Part shown: in pieces, positions 10,779 to 23,150 of the stretch
Position numbering within the stretch: the stretch's first letter is position 1
Layout of the letters: every line of letters begins with the position of its first letter
NCBI GenBank assembly: GCA_021234155.1
Contig: JAJEKV010000032.1
Location: forward strand, 13,284,283 to 13,348,282
From: Isoetes taiwanensis
Taxonomy: Eukaryota > Streptophyta > Lycopodiopsida > Isoetales > Isoetaceae
Direction of reading: 5' to 3'
DNA length: 64,000 bases
Translations under genes and position numbers: made by a program
The notes under the pieces: generated by a model
Seen by the model: only the letters and a program-made list of their open reading frames with translations
Databases searched by the model: none
Told to the model about the DNA's origin: nothing

Positions 10779-11700
10779 TTCTATCATAAGCTTGTGCGAG
10801 CTCATTCTGAGCTTGCTCATAGTACCTATTAGCAATTGCTTAATCTCATATTTGATATCTAATGTAGTAGATATTGCTAAATTCTATAAATAATGCATAA
10901 AGTGTAAACACGTTCAAACATCGGATGCATGACATATATTGAATAGTCAAACCAAACCAACAAGGAAACATGAGCACTCAATATATTGTTTATTGCCTCA
11001 ATAGAGCTTTCCTTTATCTGGATCTCATGTCTCACATTTCTTTTCTTGGTCCCCTTTCAAATTAATCAAAGGTATTATTCGTATGGATACTAACATTATC
11101 GATGGCTATGGCTATTGTACATATGGATACTAACACTATATGGATACCTACATGAATATTGTACTCAATGGCAATGTTGGGCACCTGTTACTATGTGTAT
11201 TGCTTCAATGTATTATTTCAGTAAGTTTTCTACAATTGTTGAGAGTGGGTAGCTGCACATTTGCAAGCTACCGAAAAAAGTAAAAAATATATGGAATATA
11301 TAGTTATATCAATCTAGGACATATGTTGGCTAGTCTATTTGCAGAGAGCCAGGATTAAGGAACCCTACCCTTTCAGAGTTTCGAGGAAAGCTCCAGCAGC
11401 CCCATAAAGCATCCCACAAGAAATGAAAAAGTCCAAACCGAGCGTCGCCACTATATTTGCACTAAAAAACACAGAAAAACAACCACACCTCCCAAAATGG
11501 AGTGGCTAGTTGTTTACATGTGCCACGTGACAGATCTCCATAATATATGTGTATGGGGGTTTGGGGAGGGGGGATGAGGGGCTAGCTATGCATTGCATGC
11601 GACAATGGAAAATAAAATTCACATGGATATTAAAAAGAGGAAGTAGGGAGAGGTCCAAGGGTGCCAATGGAAGTTGAGAAACTACTGATGTGAAGGGAAA
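10779..11700 (+). repeat. Diverged direct repeat, unit 1
   Basis: This begins with the ACTTCTATCATAAGC motif and is recognisably the same as 13339-14200, including the GTCGCCACT and TGGTTGTTTACATG-like landmarks. Divergence is high, with many substitutions and indels. The second half corresponds to the left end of the large duplication. No gene was found in it. Confidence 0.7.
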
Positions 11701-13030
11701 TGCCGAACCTCTGGCTGTGGACGAACCTGTGGGTGTAGCACAAACCAAGTGGAGCGCTACTCACATCTGATGCAGTCGTAGCCTACTTCTGATATCTGAA
11801 TGTTCTTGCATAAAGTCTATAGAAAGTAAAAAAAACATGGTTTGATACAGCCTCTGATTTTCGTGGCTTTGATACTTAGCTAATTCGAAAAATGAAGATA
11901 CATGTCTGTAGTGGATGAGCTATGCATATGTTTTTGGTGCTGATACATGCTTGTGGAAAATATTATTCATGTGCATTACTCATCTGCTAGAGGCATTACA
12001 TGCTGGTTCAATAGGGTTTTTTGCGACATCTAAATTATTGTGAAGGAGAACAGACACTAATTCAATCGATTGGGTATGGAGGGCATGATTTTGTGTAATT
12101 AATATTAAGAATAGAATAGATTTTTTATCGTCCACAGAAAAACATAGGCCTAGAAAAACAAGTAAATATGCCATGGAAAAAAAATGCAATCATGAATTGG
12201 AAACCTTAGGGTTGGTTCCTATACATGCAACACAATGAGCAGGCCACCGCAATGATATTTTTGTGATATTTTTTGGTGATCTTTTTTCTTGCAGAGCACA
12301 GAGCATACCACTTCGATGATGGCCACTCTGTGTAATGGTTCACAAGCAGGGCATGCCTCTATTACTATAAGATTTGTTCCCACCGTTTCATTGGAGGATG
12401 TGAGAATCATACCTAATATTGTCTGCACAAGAAGAAGCTCCATAATCCAAAAACTTGCAGAAGAGTAGGGTGGAGTCGTGCACAGTAGACCAATAACAAG
12501 AGGTTGCATGCATGGGCTAGTAGCATGCATGTGCAAATCAATGGTTCATAAAACAAAACTAACCAAAAATACATAGCGCGCTCTATAAATACCGCTAATA
12601 TAGGCACACACAAATACAACAATCCAATTATATGAAGACTATAACAAAATAGCAGTATAATTATATGTTTTGCATGAAGAACTATTTTTTGGGATGTTAG
12701 ATCAAGAGTATTCTATAGCTAGTCATGAAATAGTATCAATCCAAAAAAGTGAGCAACTACCTTAAACAAAAATAAGATAGTATAAAGCTTAGAGATTAGA
12801 GCTTAGAGACTATTTAGAACTGCATCTCGAGCTCGACCTAGATGAGATCATCTATGATGAGCTCTGTCATGTCTTGATGACCATAAATCTCCAGCCAATC
12901 ATCTAATTCCTAGATTGTATGCATAATATTGTCAAAATATCATGATGGTGAATGGAGCTCAGAAGATAGGCTTAAAGAAGTTGTGTTCTAAGAGGCTTCT
13001 ATCTTCAAAATCTTCTTTTTAGCTGTAGCT
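11701..13030. other. AT-rich unique spacer between repeat units
   Basis: No gene family, terminal repeat or RNA gene is recognised here apart from the short exon-like ORF listed separately at 12316. Reading frames are short and the composition is AT-rich. It may be decayed transposon or captured gene sequence. Confidence 0.4.
12316..12468 (+). CDS. Exon-like short ORF of unknown function
   Basis: A 50-codon frame of ordinary composition with VPTVSLEDVRIIPNIV-like content, preceded about 20 bases upstream by a TTCTTGCAG acceptor-like sequence. It ends in TAG without a clear donor. I do not recognise a family. It could be a captured exon, or a chance ORF, as there is no copy elsewhere in the window to compare. 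Confidence 0.2.
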   Translation: MMATLCNGSQAGHASITIRFVPTVSLEDVRIIPNIVCTRRSSIIQKLAEE

Positions 13031-13339
13031 CTAATCATGGGGGATCATATACATCTTCAAAGAGAGAAGATAATTAGCAACATGATACCAATTAAGTTGC
13101 TCAACCTGTAAAAGTTGGAAGTCCATTGATGCTTTGTGATAGTTTTTAACATTTGCACTACCATTTGGTTTCAACACGACGACGCCTAAATAACTAAATT
13201 TGGACATTTTCCATCTTAAGGATGAGAATTTTGCTTTAATGTTATCATGCTTATGACATCTAATTGTCGAGTGTTCGTCTGATTCCACCACCGAATTCAC
13301 AAGCACATAGCCAAAGCTGTTTGTTCTAGCTTCATCCAT
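13031..13339 (-). CDS. Unrecognised 102-codon ORF, possible gene fragment
   Basis: The minus-strand frame from an ATG at 13339 has a balanced, protein-like composition without low complexity (DEARTNSFGYVLVNSVVES near the start). No domain is recognised. It stops exactly where the diverged direct repeat begins, so its 5' part may have been cut by that repeat. Coding status rests only on composition. Confidence 0.25.
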   Translation of the reverse strand: MDEARTNSFGYVLVNSVVESDEHSTIRCHKHDNIKAKFSSLRWKMSKFSYLGVVVLKPNGSANVKNYHKASMDFQLLQVEQLNWYHVANYLLSLKMYMIPHD

Positions 13340-14200
13340 CGTCCAACTTCTATCATAAGCTTATGCGAGCTCATTCTGAACATGCTCATAATACCTATTA
13401 GCAATTTACTAATCTTAGATTTTATATCTATTGTACTAGGTACATTGCTAAATTCTATACATAATGCATAAACACATTCGAATAAAAAGTATATGACATA
13501 TACTGAATTGTCAAACCAGCAAGGAAACATGAGCACTTGATATATTGTTCGTTTATTGGCCTCAAAAGAGCTTTCTTTATTTGACATTTCATGTCTCCCA
13601 TTTCTTTTCTTGGTCCCCCTTCAAATTAACCAAAGGTATTATTCATATGGATACTAACGCAGTGGATGGCTATATTCCTCTGTACATATGGATACTAAAA
13701 CTATGGATGCCTACATTAGTATTGTACTTATCGGTAATGACAGGCACCCTTTCTAGTGTATTGTTTCAGTGTATTGTTTCAGTAGATTTCCTACAATTGT
13801 TGAGAGTGAGTAGCTGCACATCTACAAGCTACCAACAAAAATAAAGATATATGGAATATATGCGTATATCAATCCAAGACATATGTTGGCTAGTCTACCT
13901 GCAAAAAGCTTATTGTCGAAATTAAGGAACCCCACCCTTTTGAACTTTTGACAAAAACCCCAGCCGCCCCATAAAGCATCCCATAAGAAAAGTAAAAATC
14001 ATGGTCGTGCGTCGCCACTGTATTTGTGCATTACTAACACTGAAAAACAATCATAAAAAACAAACCTCCCAAGTGAGTGGCTGGTTGTTTACATGTGCAA
14101 CATGACAGCCATCTTGAAATTTGGGGGGGGGGGAGGGGGGGAGGAGGATCCAAGGGTACTGATGGGAGATGAGATACTGCTAATGAGAAGTTGATGAAGA
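13339..14200 (+). repeat. Diverged direct repeat, unit 2
   Basis: This is the counterpart of 10779-11700, starting at the same ACTTCTATCATAAGC motif about 2.56 kb away. Its right half (from about 13966) continues into the large duplication copy A. The part left of 13966 is missing from copy B, which therefore starts inside this repeat. Confidence 0.7.
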
Positions 14201-15002
14201 ACCACATAAGAAGTAGCGATCTCAAAAATGATGTAGCATCCTCAAAATAGACGCACCTTGCACGAGAATCCCAATAGAAATAAGATAGATGGTAATTCTC
14301 ACAATGGGCGTGCATCCCTTTGAAGAATGTATACAATATTACTAACATTGTTGCAACTCCATCAACACAAATCTTTACTTTGATGATATTGCCGTCGGGT
14401 TACATGTTGGGCATTGCGTGCCAAGTTCGTAGGCAAAGTGATCAATCAAAGTGGCTCTGGTTATCAATAGACGGGACCGTGCACCAAGTCTTAGCAGATT
14501 GATACAAATATGGGCCGAAGTTTTAGATATCTTGGAGGGCATACTTATCGGGAGAGCCACCACCCCGGCAAGCAAGCAAACACGCTCTCTTCGGGAGAGC
14601 CACCACCCCACCTTTGCAAGCAAACACGCTCTCTTCCATCCTACTTATTTCTAGATAATAATATTATGCTCCTATCTTAAATCCGGCATCTTTTGATTGG
14701 TTTTCTATTGACTATGTCCTTTTTTTTTTCAGTTTTATGCTTGAATTAGGTCTTTAAATGGCTCTAAAACACTTGAAAAGGATTTTATGCAATGAATCGA
14801 GTAATGTTAGCTTTGAGTTAGTTATGAAGTTGATTTGAGTGATTTAAACAAAACGCGCAGTTGATTTTGAATGATTATGGGGCAATAGAATAGAAGGGTT
14901 TTTATCGTTAGAGCTGGCCGTATGATCATTACTTCTTAAAATAAAGTTAGAGCCAGTTTGGAATCTTCCACTCCGGCAAGTTGATCCAAGCAAGGAAGCA
15001 AG

Positions 15003-15070
15003 TTTGCTAGAAGGTTGTTCCCCTTTTTTAATCCCAAGTGGTGTTGCCTGGGTTCAAATCCTAGACCACT
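15003..15070 (+). repeat. B-box-bearing tRNA-like fragment
   Basis: It contains GGTTCAAATCC at 15051-15061, a good pol III B-box, preceded at tRNA-like distance by TTGCTAGAAGG, a weak A-box candidate. The equivalent in copy B has its B-box at 44592-44602. It may be a SINE remnant carried inside the duplicated segment. The A-box is doubtful. Confidence 0.25.
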
Positions 15071-15420
15071 ACTTGTCTTATTACTTTATTTAGGTTTTTA
15101 ATTTTTTATACTCTCCTATTTTTTTTTTTTAATTTTAGGGTTTCATATTCAATGGCCCTCGGCCTTTTAGCCATCCATCATGTTAAGTAACGTTTTACAA
15201 GCAAGAGTTGCCTCTTTTATCAATATGAGTCAATTGAAAGCGCTTTGCTCTATTCCATATCCATCATGCTACATAACGTTTACAAGAGACGCCTCTTTTA
15301 TCAATATGACTCAAATGAAAGTGGTTTGCTCAAAAACAGAAAGGGATCAGTTCCAATCTTAGTATGTAAGACATCTATTTTTTTGACACCATTTCCTGTT
15401 CTATTCGTAAAAATCACATG

Positions 15421-15507
15421 TGGGATGTCAACCGTGTTTGTCAGGAATGCATATCAAAACAGAAACTTGAGGAGGGAAGGAAATTGTTGGAGGAACGGAA
15501 AACTGAG
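15421..15507 (+). pseudogene. Coiled-coil exon copy 1, copy A (inverted relative to copies 2 and 3)
   Basis: The frame reads DVNRVCQECISKQKLEE and ends KTE directly before a GTATGC donor. The same exon occurs on the opposite strand at 16735-16958 and 18711-18925. The 5' half present in those copies is missing here, so the exon is truncated at 15421. It encodes charged, heptad-like sequence with two Cys. The parent gene is not recognised. Confidence 0.5.
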
Positions 15508-15844
15508 GTATGCCCACAAGCTTGTTCAAAAAGTTCAGCAAACCCGTTTTTCCAATTATTTATGTCATTTAGTTTATGCATTAAAACAAGATAATCTTAA
15601 GTTATACAAAGAGATGCCTCTTTCTATTCTTTATAATCTCAAGATCATCTTTCAGACATAAGGGTCCGTCTTCTTAGGAGTCCAGTCGCTCCAAAAAGAA
15701 CATCAATTGTGTCTTTTTGCCAAAACTCAACAAGAAAAGACACTTTGGAACATGGTTTCTATCTACTCTCAAGCCCTATGCCTAATATGTATGTTTAAGA
15801 TGGTCTATCTTTGGCCGTTTTCTTCTGCTATATATCTTTCCCTG

Positions 15845-15907
15845 TTCGTGGTCTTTCCCAATTTCTTCCATTTTCCTTTCAATTTTCTTAGCCTCGAGCA
15901 ATGTTTG
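15845..15907 (-). pseudogene. Coiled-coil exon b, copy 1 (copy A)
   Basis: On the minus strand a TTTTGTTGCAG acceptor leads into an open frame containing KKIERKMEEIGKDHE. A very similar exon with the same acceptor lies at 17965-18080, and a third, on the plus strand, at about 16096-16235. The Lys/Glu-rich helix is coiled-coil-like. It is a captured or duplicated exon, not an independent gene. Confidence 0.4.
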
Positions 15908-16095
15908 CTGCAACAAAATAAGATGTCACACATAAGTAAAGAGTGGACATAAAAGAAAATGTCACATATAACTCTTCGCATGCCACTCTGATTTCATGTA
16001 AAGCTATTTCATGCTTTTCATTGACTTCAGCCTCGAATAGAAATCGTTAGACCCTTATCTTCCTCATGAGAGTCCCGAAGTTCTCTAACCTGTAG

Positions 16096-16235
16096 CAAGA
16101 ATAAACTTCAACATTGCTTGAGGCTGAGTAAAAATGAAAGGAAATGGAGAATTGAGAAAGACCATGAACTACACTTATAGACGCTGGAGGCGGAACATGA
16201 AAGGCATAAAGCAGAGATATGATTCTTTTTACCAG
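16096..16235 (+). pseudogene. Coiled-coil exon b, copy 2, plus strand (copy A)
   Basis: After a CTAACCTGTAG acceptor the plus-strand frame reads NERKWRIEKDHELHL, a TAG, then TLEAEHERHKAEI. This parallels the minus-strand exons at 15845 and 17965. In-frame stops show it is non-functional. Together with the exon at 15421 it shows that part of the gene lies in reverse orientation within the segment. Confidence 0.4.
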
Positions 16236-16734
16236 ATTTGCATGCACCTGTTGAAGACTTTGCAGATTATGTGCAAACAGCGAGCTTTGTTTTTGACAAC
16301 TGTTCTACATAGTGTCGCCTTTTAGATAATACCTCACATTCTGTCTGAAATTCCTTAGAAATTCCTTCTTTTGTCTGTATTTCTTGTTTTCGTCTGATAT
16401 CGTTCATTTCCTACATAAATATTCAGGATAGAGGACATGAATGTGATGGGTTTCTAGACATGGTTATCCTACATGGGCAGCTCTAGAAATCTTTATATTT
16501 TACCTGATCGTTTCATTGCGAAATCTCTTTCAAATGCCTTGTAAGTTCTACTTGCTTTTCTTCGAGCTGATACTCTGACTGGTTTTTGATCTCTAACACT
16601 ATTTTTTCAGCGGCAACCACTGCGCTTGTATCTGGAATGACATGGTTAAATGGCGTAAACAATTGGAAAAAGGGGTTTTCTGAACGTTTTTCAAAGTTTC
16701 TGATGGAAACCAATGCACAAGCTTACGGGCATAG

Positions 16735-16958
16735 CTCAGTTTTCTGGTCCTCCAGCAGTTTCATTTCTTCCTCAAGTTGCTGTTTTGATATGCAAAACTC
16801 GTGGCATTCTTGACAAATACGGTTGACATCCCACTGTTGTGATATAATGTGTTGTTCCAATAAAGCAATGCTTGGTAGCATTGCTTGCTCCTTTCTTTCT
16901 TGTTCATTAATCTTCTCTTGCAATGCAGTTTCAACAATCTGGCTTGCACCTCACATTT
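16735..16958 (-). pseudogene. Coiled-coil exon copy 2, copy A, mutated splice donor
   Basis: After a CGTTTCAG acceptor the minus-strand exon encodes EKINEQERKEQAM, then SQQWDVNRICQECHEFCISK, then a LEEEMKLLEDQKTE helix. The residue pattern is that of a long coiled coil with a CxxC pair. The donor position reads CTATGC where the paralogous exon at 15507 has GTATGC, so normal splicing would fail. A TGA also follows the acceptor in frame. The same CT change is present in copy B, so it predates the duplication. Confidence 0.55.
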
Positions 16959-17964
16959 CTGAAACGACCTCAATTTAATCATCCTGCAAAATGAATGAAT
17001 ATGTTTACTTAAGTCATAGCTCTTATCATAAATAACCCAGAAGTGTAAATCATTCACATGGAATAAGAATGACTCTGCCTTTTCTTCAAAAACTTTGTAA
17101 CGAAATCATTTGCTCTCAGTTCTATATGTTTTTGAAGCTCATCTATTTTGCGTTCTGGAATCTGCAAACGGTATACTAAGTTTTACCTCAACAACACAGC
17201 ACCCCCCCCCCCCCCCAAAAAAAAAAAAAGAAAAACAGTAAAAGCTCCTAGTAGAAGGGTTAGACCTTGAAGATGTTGCCGCAAGCTTTTCAATAAGAGA
17301 AGATAGTCTAGAACATGGTTTCTATCTAGTCTCAAGCTCTATGACTAATACGTATTTTTTGAGATGGTTTATCTCTCGCCGTTTCTTCTTTCATCGTCCA
17401 AACTAGAAAAAATAGACAGAATATCCAGATTAGATTGACGAACATATCATGTTGATTCTTGTCCATCCTCTCCATTTCCTCTTTCTTTTTTGTAGCCTTA
17501 AGCTGAATAAGCTGTCGTTGTGTAACTTGCTAACTGACCTGTACACCCGAAGATTATAGATGTAAATACCTATAACAAATCACCAGAAACAATATGCCTA
17601 AGCTTTTCTGCAATCAGGATACCAGTCTTATTCTCAACACCATTCTCACTTATTTTCTATACTCTGTTAGATACATATCAAACAATCTTTGTCCTGACAA
17701 TCTGGATGCATCAAAAACAATCCCAAGGCGCAGAAATGAGTAACTATATCTGCTCGAAGGTAATAGAAAGTCATGCAAATATTTGGCAGCCCTTAACGTT
17801 TTCCCTATAGCATTAGTAATAGATGCCTATTTCTTTTGTGAACTGCACAGTAAAAAGTTCTCATGTTATTCAAACTGACTATGTGTTAATTTATTGCCAT
17901 TTCCTATAGGTAAGGTTGCAAGAAGACCAGACAGAGAATGGTCTTTCATTGTCGGGAAGTAGAA

Positions 17965-18080
17965 GCATATCTCTGCTATATGTCTTTCATGTCTGGCCTC
18001 CAGCTTCTGTACGTGTAGTCATGGTATCTCTCAATTTCTTCCATTTTCCTTTTAATTTTCTTAACCTTTACCAATCTCTG
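17965..18080 (-). pseudogene. Coiled-coil exon b, copy 3 (copy A)
   Basis: The acceptor TTTTGTTGCAG is followed by KKIKRKMEEIERYHDYTYRS. The reading frame matches the exons at 15845 and 16096. A stop follows shortly after the conserved part. It supports the idea of a parent gene with repeated coiled-coil exons that was copied more than once into this segment. Confidence 0.4.
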
Positions 18081-18710
18081 CTGCAACAAAATAAGATGTG
18101 ATACATAAGTGAGAGCGGACATAAGACAAAATGTTACATTTAACACTTCCCTCTAATGCATGCCTCTCTGACTTGGTTGAAGATAAAGTCATTCTCGAAC
18201 TTAGAAATCGTTTGCCCCTTGTCTTGCTCATGAGAGTCCCGAACTTTTGCTTACCTTGAAATATGTTTCAGATTCCCTTTCTTACATTTTTCTTTTCACA
18301 AGATATGCATGCTCCTGTTGAAGACTTTGCAGATTTCGTGGAAACAGCGAGCTTTGTTTTGGCAACTGTTCTTCATAGTGTCGCCTGCAGATGATAACTC
18401 AGATTTCACCTGGCATCTAAGATGGTAAGCATGAAGATGTAATAATTTATTAATCAGTATGATAATTCACCAAGGCACCTTCTGCAGCTCCTTAGAAATT
18501 GTTTCATGGTTATCCCATTGGGCAGGGCTATAAATCTACATATTTTACCTGATTTTTCTATTGCAAAATCTGTTTAAAAGTCTTGTAAGTCTTGTTTGCT
18601 TTTGTTCGAGCTGAATAACTGGCCTTGGCCTAAATAAGTGGAAAAATGGATGTTGCTCAACTTTTTTCAAAGCTTCAGATGGAAACCAATGCACAAGCTT
18701 GTGAACATAC

Positions 18711-18925
18711 CTCAGTTTTCTATGCCGCCTGCAGTTCCTTCTCTCTTCAAGTTTCTGTTTTGATATGCAAAGCTCATGGCATTCCTGACAAGTACGGTTG
18801 ACATCCGACCGTTGTGATATAATCTGTTGTTCAAATAAAGCAATGCTGGCAACATTATTTGCTCCTTTCTTTCTTGTTCATTAATCTTCTCTTCCAATGC
18901 AATTTCAACAATTTGGCTTTCATTT
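18711..18925 (-). pseudogene. Coiled-coil exon copy 3, copy A
   Basis: After an acceptor in ATGTTTCAG the frame reads ESQIVEIALEEKINEQERKEQ, then shifts by one base relative to copy 2 before the CQECHELCISKQKLEE part. The exon ends GAG with a GTATGT donor intact. The frame loss within the exon means no full coiled coil can be made. Fragments of it recur at 23151-23365 and 56872-56932. Confidence 0.5.
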
Positions 18926-20221
18926 CTGAAACATGAACCTCAATTAGACCATCTTGCAAAGTATACCGTCCGACAGATGCATTGTCCATTGAGTCCCTTA
19001 AGGTCCTTCGGCTCTCTGTACACGCTTCTTTCTTTAAAAATGAAATGTCAGATGCTTGACTAGCTATTTCCGGTCATTTGATCGTTACTTCCATTATCAC
19101 GTGATAATTCAAACTTTCTGAGTCCTCATTTTGCTGCATTGCTGCATTGTTCTGCGGCGTTGTGCGACACAAGACATATGCTCATATCGTAAAGAGTGTT
19201 GCCAAATTGCATAGGTTAGAGTTTACTTACCACCATCTGCACCATAGGTTAGAGTCAAATGGCAAATGCTGAATAAATATCACCTGCTGTGAACTCTCTG
19301 CAGCTGATCTCTATTCAGCATTTGCCATTTCGGATATGGTTTTATGGAGAAAGTTGCCTCTATTTTCGGCTGATCTGAAGATTTGGTCCCTATTTGGCCA
19401 TAGCTCCTGCGGAGTTGAGCTGGAGAAAGGTTTTGCACGTCCGAACGGAATATTGAAAGAAAATGATCAACGGAATATTGAAGAGAATATTCTATAGGGC
19501 AAATGAATTTAGATGTGTCCAGCCTTCAATTAAAAAAGAAATTTAGGCCCAGATTCTACTAACCGGAAGTTTTTACGTGGACGAATTGCAGAAGTCCACA
19601 ATAGCATTGTTTATGAGTTTTGAGATTCCATTACAGCCCGGCAGTTCCTGATGTGGCGGCAATTATCACAGATTTTACTTTCGGGCAAGATCCCTTGGGA
19701 CTTTGATGGTACTTTGATAAAAACCTGTCATCTCGATGTAGTTGTGTATTGTTAAAGAATTGAGGGAATAGGAGTGGAATAGTGGCGTTGGAATTTAGGG
19801 TGGAAGATCTCGACTCGAATGCTAATATTTAGCATAATAACAGGCGGTTTCTTTTGTGTTTTTTGTACGCTTTTCAATATGGTTTCACTATGATTTGGTT
19901 GACGTATTCGTTTGACTGTACTAAATAGTATTTCTAGAGTGCATCCTTTTTTGGCCGTTGATTCTAAAAGAAAAGAGATCATGTGATTCCCCTTTTTTGT
20001 TTTAAATAAAGGGCTTTTTTTTTTCAATTTCTTACATTTCTATGAGCATGCAAGGCACTTCATTTTAGGGTTTCGAGGCCCTTTCTTAGGGTTTCGAGGC
20101 CCACAGTTCTGGCTTTCGTCTGTGAGCACAGAGATAGTTCTGAATTCGTATAGTTTGATTTGGGTGTTGGGGATGCAGCGTCTACATCAGAGTGAGTGTG
20201 GTATGGTACGGAGAGATCAAT

Positions 20222-20879
20222 GACGGCTAGTTATCTATCGGTATGTCGGACCTGCCTAAAGCTCCAATTCTATGCCATTTTTGTAGTATAAGTACGATAT
20301 GCTTTGATCTTGTTTCAATGGTTTCTTCATCAATTTAAAAGTAATGAAGATGGTATGCTTTCACAGAACTGTCTTACATTTCGATTTGTTAAGTATATTA
20401 TTATTTCGGTGAAGGATATGGCGTGACCATTGAAAATGTCTGAACTGCCCTATCTAAGCATAATGAGAGAAATCCATGGCATAAACCACTTTTGCCTTAT
20501 TACTTTCATGGTGGATCTTTTAGGGCAGGCAGTACACTTCAAAGAAGCAAGGACGACTAGTTATCCATCAGGTATGCCGGACCTGTCTAAAGCTTCCTTT
20601 ACGTGCCATTTTGTATAAGTAAGATATGCTCGATCACGGTTTCAATGGTTCCTTTATCAGTTTAAAAAAAATGAAGATGGTATGCTTTCACAGAACTCCC
20701 TTATTTTGCAGTTTGTTAAGTACATTATTATTCTGGCTGAAGGATGGCAACAGCCATTCAAAATGATTGAACTGCCCTATTTAAGCATAATGAACGAAAT
20801 CCATGGCATAAACCACTTTTGCCTTATTACTTGCATGGTGGATCTTCCGCGGCAGGCAGTACGCTTCAAAGATGAAAGA
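20222..20879 (+). repeat. 330-bp tandem duplication with splice-site motifs (copy A)
   Basis: Two direct units, about 20222-20551 and 20552-20879, each contain GACNNCTAGTTAT, a (C)AGGTATG donor-like site, a poly-pyrimidine stretch, and the coding-like block ELPYLSIM-EIHGINHFCLIT. The block was probably an exon with flanking intron duplicated once. Short frames cover each unit but no family is recognised. Confidence 0.6.
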
Positions 20880-21700
20880 CATACGCTGAAAAAAAAGCAT
20901 TCTTAATATGCCAAATACAGTTTGGCCCTCAATGCAACAACACAAGGCATGCTTCAACCAATTCATTTCTTATAGCTTATATTCAATTTCTCTATTTTCC
21001 ATTTGTATTGTGTGCTATTATCTTGTATCCTTATCTGGCAGATGAGCATGAAGTTTTTGAGATGCTAATTTGTTTGTTTGCATATTGGTATATTTTCTTG
21101 CCTCTAATTGCGTGTATCTTTTGGCATTTTTGTATGCAGGCCTTCTACATTGCCTACGAACATTAATATCTAGCATAACATATTGGCCTTTTATATTGCC
21201 TACGTACATGGAATTTGTTTAGGACCTATCAAGTAGAGATTGGAAATAATCAAAGATGGATTGTATATCTTGGTTGCTTGGCCTTACGGAAATTGGCATC
21301 CACAACATAAGAACTATGTTGTATTTGGAATGGCATGTTGTATTTGGATAGAATAGGTTGTGGTGTTCGTATGAATGGGGGTATTTTTACAATTTGATTT
21401 ATATTTGAAGCTATAGAAGTGTGATTATTACTATTACGGTTTTCAAATACGTCTTCCAAGAGATTTTAACATTCTCACAACTCCAATGACAAGGATGATG
21501 TTTGTCTTGCTCTAGCTCTACCTTCACAGTTGGATCCATGTTCGATGAATATGGCACCACCATTATTATGAGCAGCATGCTTATTAGCGGTCCCACTATT
21601 GCATTAATGAACATTATCACATCTTACATCGCTACAATGTTGAAGCCCTTAAACTTTATATCACGGTTTCTATTTCTTTTTGCTATTTTAAATTACTAAA

Positions 21701-22090
21701 TAAATAGATATCAATAAAATGTTTTTAATAGTGTCTATAATATCATTACAAATATTTTCTACTTCGTTCATCAATTCTTAAGGCCCCAAAGGGCCAAAAA
21801 TTTTTTGGGTTAACACACAAACCATTACATCCAGCACTCTAAAATTAAATCCCCTTGAAACCCCCTTTGGTTTGGGTGCATATTCACGATTCACACGGGG
21901 GTGGCGTAGGGCGCGGTGAAATTTGTTGGATAGGCATATTCACCCCTTATTCCTTAATCTACACCGTACACAAAGTTCCTCATTTGTGGGGTATGCATGT
22001 ACAAAATTTACTATACTGTATAAGAAGATTTGCAAAACACTATAAGATTTGAGGTAATATACTACATGGTGTTGATTTTGTACATGTGAA
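21701..22090. other. Copy-A-specific segment, no gene
   Basis: This stretch has no counterpart at the equivalent place in copy B, where 51190-51690 is different. It contains CTTAAGGCCCCAAAGGGCC near 21780, which is the reverse complement of sequence at the 3' end of LINE-B2. It may hold a very short plus-strand LINE-B tail. Nothing else is recognised. Confidence 0.4.
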
Positions 22091-22189
22091 ACATAATTTA
22101 AAGGCTAATAAATGGCATTCTTTAGAATTGGGGCCTTAAATGTGTCCAATCCTATATTCCACGAGTCAATGTACAAAAGACGCCTCCTG

Positions 22190-22785
22190 CTCCACCAGAA
22201 TTTTAAGGCGTACCCAAGATTTATAGCACCTTGGGCAGGCAAAGTGTGATAGCAACTGCACCCAAGAAATAAAAATTAGGAAATTTTATTGGCTGATGGC
22301 TTTTCCAAAACTTGGTCAGGCCCAGGTGTGATTTCACCCTAAGAAACTGTTGTGCTTTTCAAAAATTTGGCCAGGCTCAGGTGTGATTTCACCCTAAGGA
22401 CTTGTTGTGCTTACAAGAGCTCGAAGATTGGAACTCCTTGCCAAAACGGCAGCACCATAGAGGCTAATCTACAATGCAAGGCAGCAAAGAGATTCTATTA
22501 TGTTCCAAAACTAACACCTTCAGAGTCACATAACAAGAGGCCCTAGATCTTCGCATAAATAGAGCTTTGGAGACACCGCGGTATCTTAAAAGCCTTGGTT
22601 TTGCTAGTTGTTGCACACAAGGGGAGTTCATACTTCATTGATGTCTGAACCAACCGAGTGAAGGTAAGGAGGTTTTAAAGAAGTATCTGCGTGCTATACG
22701 GTGGAGAGAAATACATTATTTGCGATAGCATTGTACAAAAAGCGTGAGGGGTAAGTTAAGGAACGTTTATTGTAAGCGTTATGAG
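22190..22785 (+). repeat. Recurrent ~550-bp module, copy 1
   Basis: The module starts near CCCAAGATTTATAGCACCTT and runs through GATTTCACCCTAAGAA and CACAAGGGGAGTTCA to TAGCATTGTACAAAAA. It recurs at 26740-27213 and 51775-52301. No reading frame is conserved across copies, so a noncoding transposon part is likely. Confidence 0.65.
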
Positions 22786-23150
22786 GTATTGCAAATAACA
22801 ACTTCCTTGCTGATATGTGAATAAGTCAAGCTCAGGTAAATTTAATGATGCATATAGAGGATTTTATGGATAGTGTCTTACCTCATTTTGTGCAATTTTG
22901 TTTATGTTTCATAATTTTTCACATCTTCCATCCGTTTTAATATGCGAGGGGCATAATATGCAATCACTACATATATAATGCAGCAATTTAAGGCTCTCTA
23001 GTTAACATGTGGTCTACCTCCATTTTTTGGTAAATTTAAAGTAATCATGCCAAAAATACAGAATAACTACTAAATAAGTGGAAAAATGGATGTTGCTCAA
23101 CTTTTTTTCAAAGCTTCAGATGAAACCAATGCACAAGCTTGTGAACATGC

